NCBI GenBank assembly: GCA_905203995.1
Contig: CAJKXZ010000005.1
Coordinates: 1 to 64,000 of the forward strand
DNA: 64,000 bases
Direction of reading: 5' to 3'
DNA from: an uncultured Methanomassiliicoccus sp.
GTDB lineage: Archaea > Thermoplasmatota > Thermoplasmata > Methanomassiliicoccales > Methanomassiliicoccaceae
Made by a program: the position numbers and the translations under genes. The notes under the pieces are model-generated. The model did no database searches, had not been told where the DNA came from, and saw only the letters and a program-made list of their open reading frames with translations. Shown one piece after another: positions 8,932 to 15,889 of this stretch. Position 1 is the stretch's first letter; each line of letters opens with the position of its first letter.

Positions 8932-9804
8932 CTAAGCCAGGCTGATGCCTTCTGCTTTAAGTCGTTTAATCAAGGCAATGTACATGTCGGTGGCGGTTGT
9001 CTCACTCCTAGCGGCTCGTCTGATCCAGACGCGAATCAGTAGTTCAACGCCGTCTTCATCAACTGCCGTTATCTCCACCTGCGGGTCGTAATTGTCCTTG
9101 TCTACTTCTTCGTCGGTTAGACTTTGAAAAAAATTGAAACCCAGCAGACGCCGGTTCTTCTGAAATTTCTTGCCTTTGGCGTCAGGCATAGTGTAGGGAT
9201 ACTTCTCTGCCTCTTCGTAAACAATATCAGCAAAACGATCAAGGTCTTCCAGCACGGCAACTTTTAACCGCAGTTCAACCGCCACCGCTTTCCGTTTTGA
9301 GTAATTGATCGTCTTATTGCGGAACAGATAGCCATTGGGGATGTAAACAGTTCGTTTATTGAGATCTTCCAGAACGGTATTGACGACGGTAATCTCGCGT
9401 ACAATGCACATCCCCGTCTCAGGAATGCCGGAAATTTCTACCCAGTCATCTACTTCCACCTGTTTGGTCAAGGCGATAATCACCCCGGCAACCGCATTAG
9501 CAAAGAATTCGCGAATGGCAAAGGCAATCGTCACCCCCAGAAAACTTAAAGAAAGCAGCATGGCCGAGAAGTCCATTTTCAGCACTTCCCAGGTAGCAAT
9601 GTACAACCCGCTGCCGATGATAACATATTCAAAAATACGGGCATTCTGGATAGCTGCGTTGCGTGAAGTTCGCTTGGATAGTTCTTTACGAACGATATAG
9701 AAGGCTAGTTTAGCAACGGCGTAAACGATAATCAGAGAAAAAATAAAGATGAGCAGTTCGCGGACCGTGATGTCGCCGTAAACTATCTCATCATACCAAG
9801 TCAC
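8932..9804 (-). CDS. MscS-family mechanosensitive channel
   Basis: 290 residues. Three N-terminal membrane segments (about 13-35, 50-70 and 78-105) end in the pore-lining helix FAIREFFANAVAGVIIAL. The beta-domain signature VEVDDWVEISG and the following YIPNGYLFRNKTINYSK are classic MscS features, and a cytoplasmic alpha/beta domain follows. It would release solutes on hypo-osmotic shock at the cytoplasmic membrane. The start is GTG (9804). The stop is TAG, one of only three in the window; 12 sense codons and a second TAG follow, so read-through would add little. Confidence 0.9.
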   Translation of the reverse strand: MTWYDEIVYGDITVRELLIFIFSLIIVYAVAKLAFYIVRKELSKRTSRNAAIQNARIFEYVIIGSGLYIATWEVLKMDFSAMLLSLSFLGVTIAFAIREFFANAVAGVIIALTKQVEVDDWVEISGIPETGMCIVREITVVNTVLEDLNKRTVYIPNGYLFRNKTINYSKRKAVAVELRLKVAVLEDLDRFADIVYEEAEKYPYTMPDAKGKKFQKNRRLLGFNFFQSLTDEEVDKDNYDPQVEITAVDEDGVELLIRVWIRRAARSETTATDMYIALIKRLKAEGISLA

Positions 9805-9840
9805 AGTTCTACTTGGGTGGAAGTTCTAAATTAAGGTGCC

Positions 9841-10155
9841 TCAGATCATGCCATTGTGGGCGCTGATCAGCACTAAGACGGTGATGATAACTGCCAGGAA
9901 TAAGCTGATCACGTAGGAAATACGGGCCAGAGCTTCCAGGGGAGTTCCTTTGTTGCGGTTGAAGTAGATGTAGGTAACAGCAAACGCCAGCCAGAGAATG
10001 ATTACGGAACCTACCATGTAGAGCAGACGATTTTCTTCAAAACCAATACCAAACATGAAGAGCATCAGACCGATGACGTTGAGGAACACCGAGCCCATCC
10101 GCCACTTGTTGTACATGATCTGATTGCGCTGGGGTCTTTTTGTCGAATAGGACAT
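9841..10155 (-). CDS. Small membrane protein, unknown function
   Basis: 104 residues with three predicted membrane segments: about 23-40 (FLNVIGLMLFMFGIGF), 45-65 (LYMVGSVIILWLAFAVTYIYF) and 80-100 (ISYVISLFLAVIITVLVLI). The basic N-terminus (TKRPQRNQ) suggests it stays in the cytoplasm. No catalytic motif or family recognised. It lies 36 bp upstream of the MscS gene on the same strand and may share its transcript. Confidence 0.65.
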   Translation of the reverse strand: MSYSTKRPQRNQIMYNKWRMGSVFLNVIGLMLFMFGIGFEENRLLYMVGSVIILWLAFAVTYIYFNRNKGTPLEALARISYVISLFLAVIITVLVLISAHNGMI

Positions 10156-10240
10156 TAACAGGCTGCATGTTCACGGAGCTAATAATCTTTATGCGCAGAA
10201 CGGCCGGAACAGCACCACAACAAAGAGAAAATCAAGTTAA

Positions 10241-10342
10241 CAATAAAATGAGAGTTACCACTCAGACTTGAGGTGTTTAGTCGCAGAACCGTAGCAACCG
10301 CCACGATTCTGAGAGATCTCAGCGCCGGACTCGGCCGACGCC
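10241..10342 (-). ncRNA. Structured RNA element, minus strand, three hairpins
   Basis: On the minus strand, starting 8 nt after the stop of the next gene: an 8-bp stem (10335-10342 with 10321-10328, loop CCGAGT), a 12-bp stem with a GGTT tetraloop (10300-10311 with 10284-10295), then a small GAGT/ACTC hairpin (10252-10263) followed by TCATTTTATT. The positions that mismatch when the plus strand is folded become G-U pairs on the minus strand, so the RNA is probably read from the minus strand. It may be a 3' UTR/terminator or an independent small RNA. No tRNA or known RNA family fits. Confidence 0.45.
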
Positions 10343-10350
10343 TTGTTTGT

Positions 10351-10746
10351 TTAGTTGACCGCCTTGCGGCTAGCAGCGAAAGCGTTGGCTTTTTTGCTCA
10401 TCAACATTACTGAGGCACCCAGCCAAATGAGGGCCAAGGCCAGCAGAACGACGATGTTACCCGGCCAGACATAGTTGGCAATGCAGAGAATGCCGATAAC
10501 GGCCAGCATACTTCCGAAGAAGAGGATTCTGCCTGTTTTCTTTTCGCCGGTGTTCCAGCTGTTTTTGTTTCTGCCCAGAACGCCCAGGGCGATCATTACA
10601 TATGCGCCAATCACGAGGAGCGCAATCGGTACAATCAGCAGCATACTTGCGTCAAAGTACGTCACTAAAAGAACCGCCAAGCCGATGGCGATTATTGAAA
10701 ATCCCAGTGCTTGGAGAATTTGGTCTCTTTTCCCATCCGGTGACAT
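10351..10746 (-). CDS. Small membrane protein, unknown function
   Basis: 131 residues from the ATG at 10746, placed 29 bp after the TATA box ATATTTATTA (10771-10780, minus strand); in-frame ATGs at 10758 and 10800 would lengthen it. Four hydrophobic segments are visible: ALGFSIIAIGLAVLLVTYF, LLIVPIALLVIGAYVMIAL, ILFFGSMLAVIGILCIANYV and IVVLLALALIWLGASVML. It ends in a basic cytoplasmic-type tail (SKKANAFAASRK). No family recognised. It is followed by the structured RNA at 10241-10342. Confidence 0.65.
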   Translation of the reverse strand: MSPDGKRDQILQALGFSIIAIGLAVLLVTYFDASMLLIVPIALLVIGAYVMIALGVLGRNKNSWNTGEKKTGRILFFGSMLAVIGILCIANYVWPGNIVVLLALALIWLGASVMLMSKKANAFAASRKAVN

Positions 10747-10876
10747 AATTGTAGACATGCAACTACTGCTTAATAAATATGTCTGACACTTGACAGACAA
10801 ATAGGCAATATGGGGCTGACAATATCTAACAAATGGTGGCTTTTACCGACTACTTTTACTGATAACTGTCGTACTT

Positions 10877-10908
10877 TGAGGTACTTTCACAAAATGAGGT
10901 ACTTTCAC
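10877..10908 (+). promoter_or_regulatory. Tandem TGAGGTACTTTCAC motifs upstream of TATA
   Basis: TGAGGTACTTTCAC occurs at 10877-10890 and again at 10895-10908, with a partial GTACTTT at 10871-10877. The pair ends 20 bp before the TATA box of the zinc-phospholipase-like gene. The 12-bp core AGGTACTTTCAC recurs in the same orientation before the RPA promoter (21911-21922). This looks like a transcription-factor binding site. Confidence 0.55.
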
Positions 10909-10927
10909 TCACCCCTGGCAGTTTAGC

Positions 10928-10937
10928 ATATATAAAA
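10928..10937 (+). promoter_or_regulatory. TATA box of zinc-phospholipase-like gene
   Basis: ATATATAAAA centred about 31 bp before the ATG at 10964. No Shine-Dalgarno follows, so the leader is very short or absent. Confidence 0.6.
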
Positions 10938-10963
10938 GCCGGCTGATAAACAGCTGAGATGGG

Positions 10964-11710
10964 ATGAAATGGAAAAGCCACACGGCAATTGCCAGAGCTA
11001 TCGCGGTCGCCGCCGACATTCACGGTGAGGCCCGCCAGGCTCTGTATCTCGGGGTAATTGATCCAGATCGATCGCCGGATTATCAGCGGAAAGTGTCTAA
11101 AAATGGCAAAAACAGTTTCAGCAGAGCGGCTCACCATCATCCCTCCACCTCGATGGTTATGTCTTACGTTTGGGAAGCGCGGCTGGCTTATCTCGCAGAG
11201 GACGAATGTACCGCCCTGCGTAGCATCGGCCGGGCTCTTCATTATGTGCAGGACAAGGCCGTGTCTAAAGGCTTTCGCGGCTGGACACATGACTGGCGGG
11301 AGAATGCCATCAGCAAACTGGAACCACCGGTAGAAGAAGTAGAACGAGGTTTTGCTGAAACGGAGTCCTCGCCGGAATTTGTGCGTGAATGTATCAATCA
11401 GGTCCACAACAAAAAGAATCCGCAGAAAGCCCTGCGTCTGGCTACTTACTACTCCGCTGCCATTTTTGCTGCTGTTTTTTCCCCGGTGGAAAATGGTGAT
11501 GAAAAGCGGAAAAAATGTCTTCGTCAATATCAGCGCCGCCGCCGGCGCTTAATCTTTAGTCTGTTACTGCTGCTTGTTGCTGCTGGCAGTTTCGTTCTTA
11601 GCGTTTACCCACTTACCGCTGGCTCTGCCGGCCTCGCTTTGCTGCTGTTACTCAGCAATCATGATTATCGCGCCATCAAAAAGAGAGCCTCTTGGTATGG
11701 GAATTCGTAA
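10964..11710 (+). CDS. Zinc-dependent phospholipase C-like protein with C-terminal membrane segments
   Basis: 248 residues. Spaced His/Asp residues typical of the Zn_dep_PLPC/S1-P1 nuclease fold are present: WKSHTAIA near the start, GVIDPDRSPDY, AAHHHPST, then ALHYVQDKAVS and THDWREN. This pattern supports metal binding but the substrate cannot be told. The C-terminal 60 residues hold a basic stretch (QRRRRR) and two hydrophobic helices, so the protein is likely membrane-attached with the catalytic domain in the cytoplasm; no signal peptide is seen. The promoter carries the AGGTACTTTCAC motif shared with the RPA operon. Confidence 0.65.
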   Translation: MKWKSHTAIARAIAVAADIHGEARQALYLGVIDPDRSPDYQRKVSKNGKNSFSRAAHHHPSTSMVMSYVWEARLAYLAEDECTALRSIGRALHYVQDKAVSKGFRGWTHDWRENAISKLEPPVEEVERGFAETESSPEFVRECINQVHNKKNPQKALRLATYYSAAIFAAVFSPVENGDEKRKKCLRQYQRRRRRLIFSLLLLLVAAGSFVLSVYPLTAGSAGLALLLLLSNHDYRAIKKRASWYGNS

Positions 11711-11770
11711 ATCCGGTGCTATTCCACCAATCACTTTATCAATCACATGAGATATTAGGAACTTGATAGC

Positions 11771-12181
11771 ATGTCTATGCCTACTGTCAACAATTATATG
11801 TCGGTCAAAAAGGAACTCGTATCTCCCGATGACTCAGTTCAAAGTGCAATCGAGCTGATGGTGGATCATGACCAGGGAAGCGTCATCGTCGTTGATGAAG
11901 AGAACCATGTACTGGGTATCTTCACCGAGCGTGATGTTCTTCGCCACTACCTCATGAACCAGTCCAAGTTCCTGTACTTCAAGGTCTCCGAAGTTATGAG
12001 CTCACCCGTCGCCACAGTTTCCGATGACACGCCTATCGATGAGGCTCTGAAGATGATGACATCCAAGAAAATCCGCCGTCTTCCAGTTGTCGACTCTGAG
12101 GGCAGGATGATCGGTTTCCTTTCTTGGAAAGAGCTTTTTGCTAAATTCCAACAGCAATATGCTGCGCAAACCTCTCCCTAA
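11771..12181 (+). CDS. Tandem CBS domain protein
   Basis: 136 residues made of two CBS domains: residues about 8-62 (ending VLGIFTERDVLRHYL) and 75-130 (VSDDTPIDEALKMMTSKKIRRLPVVDSEGRMIGFLS). Stand-alone CBS pairs bind adenosine nucleotides and act as energy or ion sensors for partner proteins. The partner is not evident from the neighbours. The ATG at 11771 has no clear Shine-Dalgarno; ACTTTATC (11733-11740) is a possible TATA box. Downstream, a T-rich tract (12183-12210) may end the transcript. Confidence 0.88.
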   Translation: MSMPTVNNYMSVKKELVSPDDSVQSAIELMVDHDQGSVIVVDEENHVLGIFTERDVLRHYLMNQSKFLYFKVSEVMSSPVATVSDDTPIDEALKMMTSKKIRRLPVVDSEGRMIGFLSWKELFAKFQQQYAAQTSP

Positions 12182-12211
12182 TCTTCTTTAGTTTTTATTT
12201 TTCCATTTTTT

Positions 12212-12230
12212 GGGGAAGTTATATATCCCC
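12212..12230. promoter_or_regulatory. Inverted repeat over TATA of MarR gene, candidate operator
   Basis: GGGGA (12212-12216) and TCCCC (12226-12230) flank the TATA-like AAGTTATATA. The arms bracket the core promoter just before the MarR start at 12242, where an autoregulatory operator would sit. Confidence 0.4.
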
Positions 12231-12241
12231 CTATTCATTTG

Positions 12242-12751
12242 ATGGATCAAGCAATCAGTGCTACTGGTGATCCCGTGATTACTAATAAGGGAATTTTTGG
12301 TAAGTATGTCTCGATCCTTCATCGACAGGAACAGCGACATCTTAGCCATGTCATGCAGGAGTATGATGTAAGTCCTTTCAGCTATCCGCTGTTGATTTAT
12401 CTCTATCTCAATGAAGGTGTTAACCAGCGGAGGCTGTGTCAGATCTTATCGCTCGATGAAGCTTTAGCGACGCGGACGATGCGCAAACTGGAAGCCGAAG
12501 GTTATGTGCATCGTGAACGAGATCCTAACGATCAGCGTTCTTATCTGTTGACTTTAACCAAACAGGGGCGAGAGTTAGCGGAGATTTTAAAAGAGGAACT
12601 GGTCAACTGGTGGGGTGAACTATTCGCAGATGTTGATGAAGAATCCATTGCTCTTCTTGACAATCTGATGGACCGCATGTCTACGCGGGCTGTGGAGCTA
12701 AATAAAATGCGCAGCAGCGGTGCAGAAGTTCTGCAGGACCTTAACGACTGA
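12242..12751 (+). CDS. MarR-family transcriptional regulator
   Basis: 169 residues. The winged-helix core is clear: YPLLIYLYLNEGVNQRRLCQILSLDEALATRTMRKLEAEGYV followed by the wing HRERDPNDQRSYLLTLTKQG, flanked by the N- and C-terminal dimerisation helices expected of MarR proteins. It would bind DNA as a dimer and release it on ligand binding; the targets and ligand are unknown. The ATG at 12242 is preferred over the TTG codon just before it. An inverted repeat overlapping its own TATA box suggests autoregulation. A hairpin terminator follows. Confidence 0.88.
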   Translation: MDQAISATGDPVITNKGIFGKYVSILHRQEQRHLSHVMQEYDVSPFSYPLLIYLYLNEGVNQRRLCQILSLDEALATRTMRKLEAEGYVHRERDPNDQRSYLLTLTKQGRELAEILKEELVNWWGELFADVDEESIALLDNLMDRMSTRAVELNKMRSSGAEVLQDLND

Positions 12752-12765
12752 AAGACGCTAATCAG

Positions 12766-12786
12766 AATGCTCAAATGAGCATTTTT
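12766..12786 (+). terminator. Terminator after MarR gene
   Basis: AATGCTC (12766-12772) pairs with GAGCATT (12777-12783), loop AAAT, followed by TTT. It lies 14 bp after the MarR stop codon. Confidence 0.65.
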
Positions 12787-13172
12787 GTCAATTATCGATG
12801 ACTATCGACTGCGTTGTTGTTTAGCCTGAGCTCAGCAATTCTTGCGAGATCCAGCAATTCCCACGCAGTCATCATTCTTCTTAGTCTCTGAGTATTGTTT
12901 AATTCACTTTCTAAAACCACTTTATACAATAATCTAAAAACAAAGAGGAGGAAGAACCCCATTTCTGCCGGGGAAATGGGGCGTCGGAGTTGACTTAATG
13001 AGTAATAATTGGATGTACTATCCAATATTTATAGATAACTGGATTTTTACCCCAAATGATATCAACGCTCTGCTTTTGTGTTGCAGGCCGCCAGGGCAAG
13101 CGATATCTATATTAATCGCTACAAATAAAGAGTATCTTTAATGGTGTAACGCCAGCAGCGGGGGAAAAGAAA
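12787..13172. other. Long intergenic region with hairpin and palindromic operator
   Basis: This stretch holds a TATA-like TTTATACAAT (12921-12930), a perfect 9-bp hairpin CCCCATTTC/GAAATGGGG (12957-12965 with 12973-12981, loop TGCCGGG), the palindrome ATTGGAT-N5-ATCCAAT (13008-13026) and an abutting ATTTATAG (13026-13033). A 77-codon minus-strand reading frame (13025-12792) spans the hairpin; it shows no recognisable domain and is not called as a gene. The remaining sequence up to 13172 would be a leader of about 115 nt. Confidence 0.45.
13008..13026. promoter_or_regulatory. Palindrome TTGG-N9-CCAA, same class as the cbi operators
   Basis: ATTGGAT-GTACT-ATCCAAT, a perfect 7-bp inverted repeat with a 5-bp spacer. 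The arms and spacing match the site before cbiM (37419-37437). ATTTATAG, a TATA-like box, follows directly, so a bound regulator would contact the core promoter. Confidence 0.55.
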
Positions 13173-13574
13173 ATGAGTTACGATCTGATGGTTTTTGAAA
13201 TTACCGAGGCTCCTCAAACTAAAAAAGAATTCATGAGATGGTATGAAGAGCAGACTGGCTGGTCAGAAGATCACAGCTATTCAGCTTTAAAAGTCACTTC
13301 CGCTGCTCTGCAAAACTGGTATGAAGAGATGAAGAAAACATTTCCACCGCGGAATGAAAGTGATTCTTACTTGGAAACACCTGATGAAGAAGCGGAAGCT
13401 TATCTGAGTGATTACTGCATCGGGCGGCACTTGATCTATGTTGCTTTTTCCTGGTCAAAAGCTGAAGAAGCCTATGCTGCTACGACTGCGCTAGCCCAAA
13501 AACACGGCGTTGGTTTCTTTGATGTCAGCGGTGACGGTGATATTGTTTTACCAGACGGCAGTGAAATGAGCTGA
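13173..13574 (+). CDS. Conserved protein of unknown function
   Basis: 133 residues, acidic and soluble, with no signal or membrane segment. It opens with MSYDLMVFEITEAPQTKKEF and ends with KHGVGFFDVSGDGDIVLP, blocks I recognise from a family of small uncharacterised proteins seen in many bacteria; no enzymatic motif is apparent. It is a single gene, convergent with acs. Its promoter carries the TTGG-N9-CCAA palindrome shared with the cobalamin and cobalt-uptake genes, so it may belong to the same regulon; this is inference from the DNA site alone. Confidence 0.7.
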   Translation: MSYDLMVFEITEAPQTKKEFMRWYEEQTGWSEDHSYSALKVTSAALQNWYEEMKKTFPPRNESDSYLETPDEEAEAYLSDYCIGRHLIYVAFSWSKAEEAYAATTALAQKHGVGFFDVSGDGDIVLPDGSEMS

Positions 13575-13611
13575 GCGTTTCCGCTGTAGAAGCTAAAAAA
13601 TGGAGAAAAAA

Positions 13612-13631
13612 TTAGAGGATTAATCCTCTAA
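13612..13631. terminator. Palindromic terminator between convergent genes
   Basis: A perfect 20-bp palindrome, TTAGAGGATT/AATCCTCTAA, overlapping the acs stop codon. On the minus strand it is followed by TTTTTTC, fitting a terminator for acs. Confidence 0.55.
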
Positions 13632-15338
13632 GGTTGAAAGATCGCCGACAGGCTGTCCCAGTTCCTGCGCTTTCAGTACCCGGCGCATGATTTTGCCGCT
13701 GCGGGTTTTAGGCAGGCTGGTAACGAACTCCATCTCACGGGGGTAAGCGTAGTAAGCGAGACGAGTTTTAACGAAAGTAGTAATGTCTTTCATCAACTCC
13801 TCACTGGCTTCATAGCCCGGACGCAGCATGACGAACGCTTTGACGATTTCGCCTCTCAGTGCATCGGGTTTACCGATAACTCCCGCTTCAGCGACGGCCT
13901 GGTGTTCGATTAAAGCCGACTCCACTTCAAAGGGACCGACCCTTTCACCGGAGGTTTTAATCACATCATCGGAACGGCCTAAGAACCAGAAGTAACCATC
14001 TTCGTCTTTGTAGGCTAAGTCGCCGGAGATATACCAGCCGGGCACCCGGAAGTATTCTTTGAATTTCGGGGTGTTACGCCAGATGCCGAGCATCATTGAT
14101 GGCCAGCCGGGTCTAACGGCCAGATAGCCTTCGGTTTTGGGCGGTACTTCATTACCGTTTTCATCAACCACAGAAGCGATAACACCGGGAATTGGTTTAC
14201 CCATGGAACCGGGCTTGATCGGCATACAGGGATAGTTACAGACCATGTGCGCGCCGGTTTCGGTTTGCCACCAGGTATCATGAATGCGGTGTTTAAGGAC
14301 AGCATCTCCCCACTTGACCACTTCGGCATTCAGTGGTTCACCCACCGAGCAGATGTGGCGCAGGCGGCTAAGGTCATGATTAGCCACAACTTCATCGCCG
14401 GCATTCATCAACATCCTTAACGCGGTCGGCGCGGTATACCAGACAGTAATGCCATATTTCTCCAGCAGACCGTACCAGACATCAGCGTCAAAACGGCCTT
14501 CGTAAGAAACGATGGTAATGCCGAGATACCAGGGTGCCAAAACACCGTAAGAAGTACCGGTAACCCATCCGGGGTCAGCAGTACACCAATAGGTATCGTC
14601 TTCGTGCAGATCCAAGATCATTTTGGCCGTGTAAGCCTGCTGGATCATGGCCTTGTGGCCGTGAAGAATACCTTTCGGTTTGCCGGTGGAACCGGACGTG
14701 TAGTGAATAACATAGGGATCGGAGGGCTGCATTGAAACCGTTTCAAAGCAGGAATCACCGGAAGCTACTACGTCATCAAAGTTAACAGTCAGCTCACCGA
14801 GGTCGGAGTTGTCCCCGACGACAATAATCTTCTCAATATCAACAAGATCATCCAAGATTGGCTCGATTCTCTTAACCAGATAAGGAGAAGTAATAATGTA
14901 CTTGGCTCCGCAGTCTAAAGCACGATCTTTGACTGCTTCTGGACCGAGTGCTGAGAATAAGGGGCTAGCGATGCCACCCATTTTTGTGACCCCGATCAGA
15001 GAGATATACAGCTCTGAAGTGCGGTCTAAATAGATGAAAATCCGATCGCCTTTTTCGGCACCAAGCTTAACGAGACCTGAAGCCAGCTTGCTACTTATCT
15101 CTGCTATTTCACCAAAAGTGTACTTGCGTACTTCATTATTGGCAGTAATCGAGTATAGTGCAATCTTGTTCTTTCTCCAGTTAGATGCATGCCTGTCAAT
15201 GGCTTCATGGGCAACATTATAGACTCCTCCTTCCGACCAGCTGAATTCTTTGTCGACGGAGGCCCATGTAAACTCTTTGCAGGCAGTCTCATAATCTTCG
15301 AGATTACCAATGTTTCTGGGCGGTATGGTCCCTTCCAT
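13620..15338 (-). CDS. acsA: Acetyl-CoA synthetase (AMP-forming), AcsA-type
   Basis: About 572 residues from the ATG at 15338, which has GGAG nine bases upstream; an ATG at 15353 fits a leaderless start. It activates acetate (or a similar short acid) to acyl-CoA via acyl-AMP. The P-loop-like YTSGSTGKPKG, the adenylate motif WWQTETG and the C-terminal KTRSGKIMRRVLKA with its catalytic lysine are all present. The sequence is strikingly close to Bacillus subtilis AcsA as I recall it, including EGYFWF, SGERVGPFEVES and the ending GDLSTLED, and shares its 572-residue length, so a bacterial origin by transfer is plausible. Single gene; acyl specificity is unproven. Confidence 0.88.
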   Translation of the reverse strand: MEGTIPPRNIGNLEDYETACKEFTWASVDKEFSWSEGGVYNVAHEAIDRHASNWRKNKIALYSITANNEVRKYTFGEIAEISSKLASGLVKLGAEKGDRIFIYLDRTSELYISLIGVTKMGGIASPLFSALGPEAVKDRALDCGAKYIITSPYLVKRIEPILDDLVDIEKIIVVGDNSDLGELTVNFDDVVASGDSCFETVSMQPSDPYVIHYTSGSTGKPKGILHGHKAMIQQAYTAKMILDLHEDDTYWCTADPGWVTGTSYGVLAPWYLGITIVSYEGRFDADVWYGLLEKYGITVWYTAPTALRMLMNAGDEVVANHDLSRLRHICSVGEPLNAEVVKWGDAVLKHRIHDTWWQTETGAHMVCNYPCMPIKPGSMGKPIPGVIASVVDENGNEVPPKTEGYLAVRPGWPSMMLGIWRNTPKFKEYFRVPGWYISGDLAYKDEDGYFWFLGRSDDVIKTSGERVGPFEVESALIEHQAVAEAGVIGKPDALRGEIVKAFVMLRPGYEASEELMKDITTFVKTRLAYYAYPREMEFVTSLPKTRSGKIMRRVLKAQELGQPVGDLSTLED

Positions 15339-15378
15339 GCCTATTCTCTCCATTATATGATTTCAATGAAAAGACACA

Positions 15379-15389
15379 CCATATAAAGC
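15379..15389 (-). promoter_or_regulatory. TATA box of acsA
   Basis: CCATATAAAGC on the plus strand (minus: GCTTTATATGG), centred about 30 bp before ATG 15353 and 46 bp before ATG 15338. It allows a short leader carrying the GGAG before the second ATG. Confidence 0.5.
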
Positions 15390-15706
15390 ATTATCGAAAT
15401 CCGTGTTCGACAATCGTAGAATCATTCGCATTATGCAGCTATCTCTGCGATATACATCACCGAACTCATTAATTCGTAGCGAAAATTCTCCCGCGTGATG
15501 ATCCTGCTAAGCGTAAGGCTTATTTCCCCCTCGTGATTTCCGGTCCTTACAAACCCTAGTCATACCTATAAAATTGCAGGACAAAGGTGAGTTGAAACAG
15601 AAAAGAGTTGGAAAAAGTATGTCAATATCTACTAACGGCACTTTCGTGGCCTTTCGAAATGTTTATAAGCTAACTGATAGTACACGCTACCCCACGTGGT
15701 GAGTAC
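15390..15706. other. Intergenic region between acsA and rpoK
   Basis: Divergent promoter region. CCTATAAAATT (15567-15577) and TTTATAAG (15660-15667) are TATA-like boxes for the rpoK direction; the second gives a leader of about 18 nt. A 27-codon open frame (15619-15702, ATG to TGA) ends 4 bp before rpoK; it shows no similarity I recognise and could be a chance or leader peptide. A C-box-like GTGATGA at 15496 has no matching D box. No tRNA is seen. Confidence 0.4.
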
Positions 15707-15880
15707 ATGAAGTACACTAGATTTGAAAAGGCGCGTATCATTGGTGCCAGATCATTACAGGTTTCTCTTGGTGCGCCAGTTCTTATCGACATTCCAGAAG
15801 GCATGATCGATCCAGTAGAGATTGCCATGCTTGAATATGATACGGATATGATCCCTATCACCGTTAAAAGAGATATATGA
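15707..15880 (+). CDS. rpoK: DNA-directed RNA polymerase subunit K
   Basis: 57 residues, the usual length for archaeal RpoK (the omega/Rpb6 counterpart that helps assemble RNA polymerase). MKYTRFEKARIIGARSLQVS carries the conserved T-R-FE-ARIIGARALQ block, and PVEIAMLEYDTDMIPITVKR is the conserved C-terminal region. It lies 9 bp upstream of rpsB, matching the usual archaeal clustering of rpoK with ribosomal protein genes. The start ATG follows a GTGGTGAG sequence. High confidence despite the short length. Confidence 0.95.
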   Translation: MKYTRFEKARIIGARSLQVSLGAPVLIDIPEGMIDPVEIAMLEYDTDMIPITVKRDI

Positions 15881-15889
15881 GGTTTTTAA

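Noticed and set aside
10241..10350. tRNA gene
   Set aside because: GC-rich stems prompted a check, but there is no cloverleaf, no TTCRA loop and no anticodon arm on either strand.
10856..11527. 223-codon minus-strand frame opposite the zinc-phospholipase-like gene
   Set aside because: It is the antisense shadow of a gene with metal-site motifs and a promoter; its own translation shows no family resemblance.
12792..13025. 77-codon minus-strand frame in the intergenic region upstream of the 13173 gene
   Set aside because: It spans a perfect hairpin and a palindromic operator, has no domain signature and no clear ribosome-binding site; it looks like a chance frame.
15496..15680. C/D box guide RNA
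   Set aside because: A C-box-like GTGATGA at 15496 is present, but no CTGA D box lies at a usable distance and no terminal stem forms.
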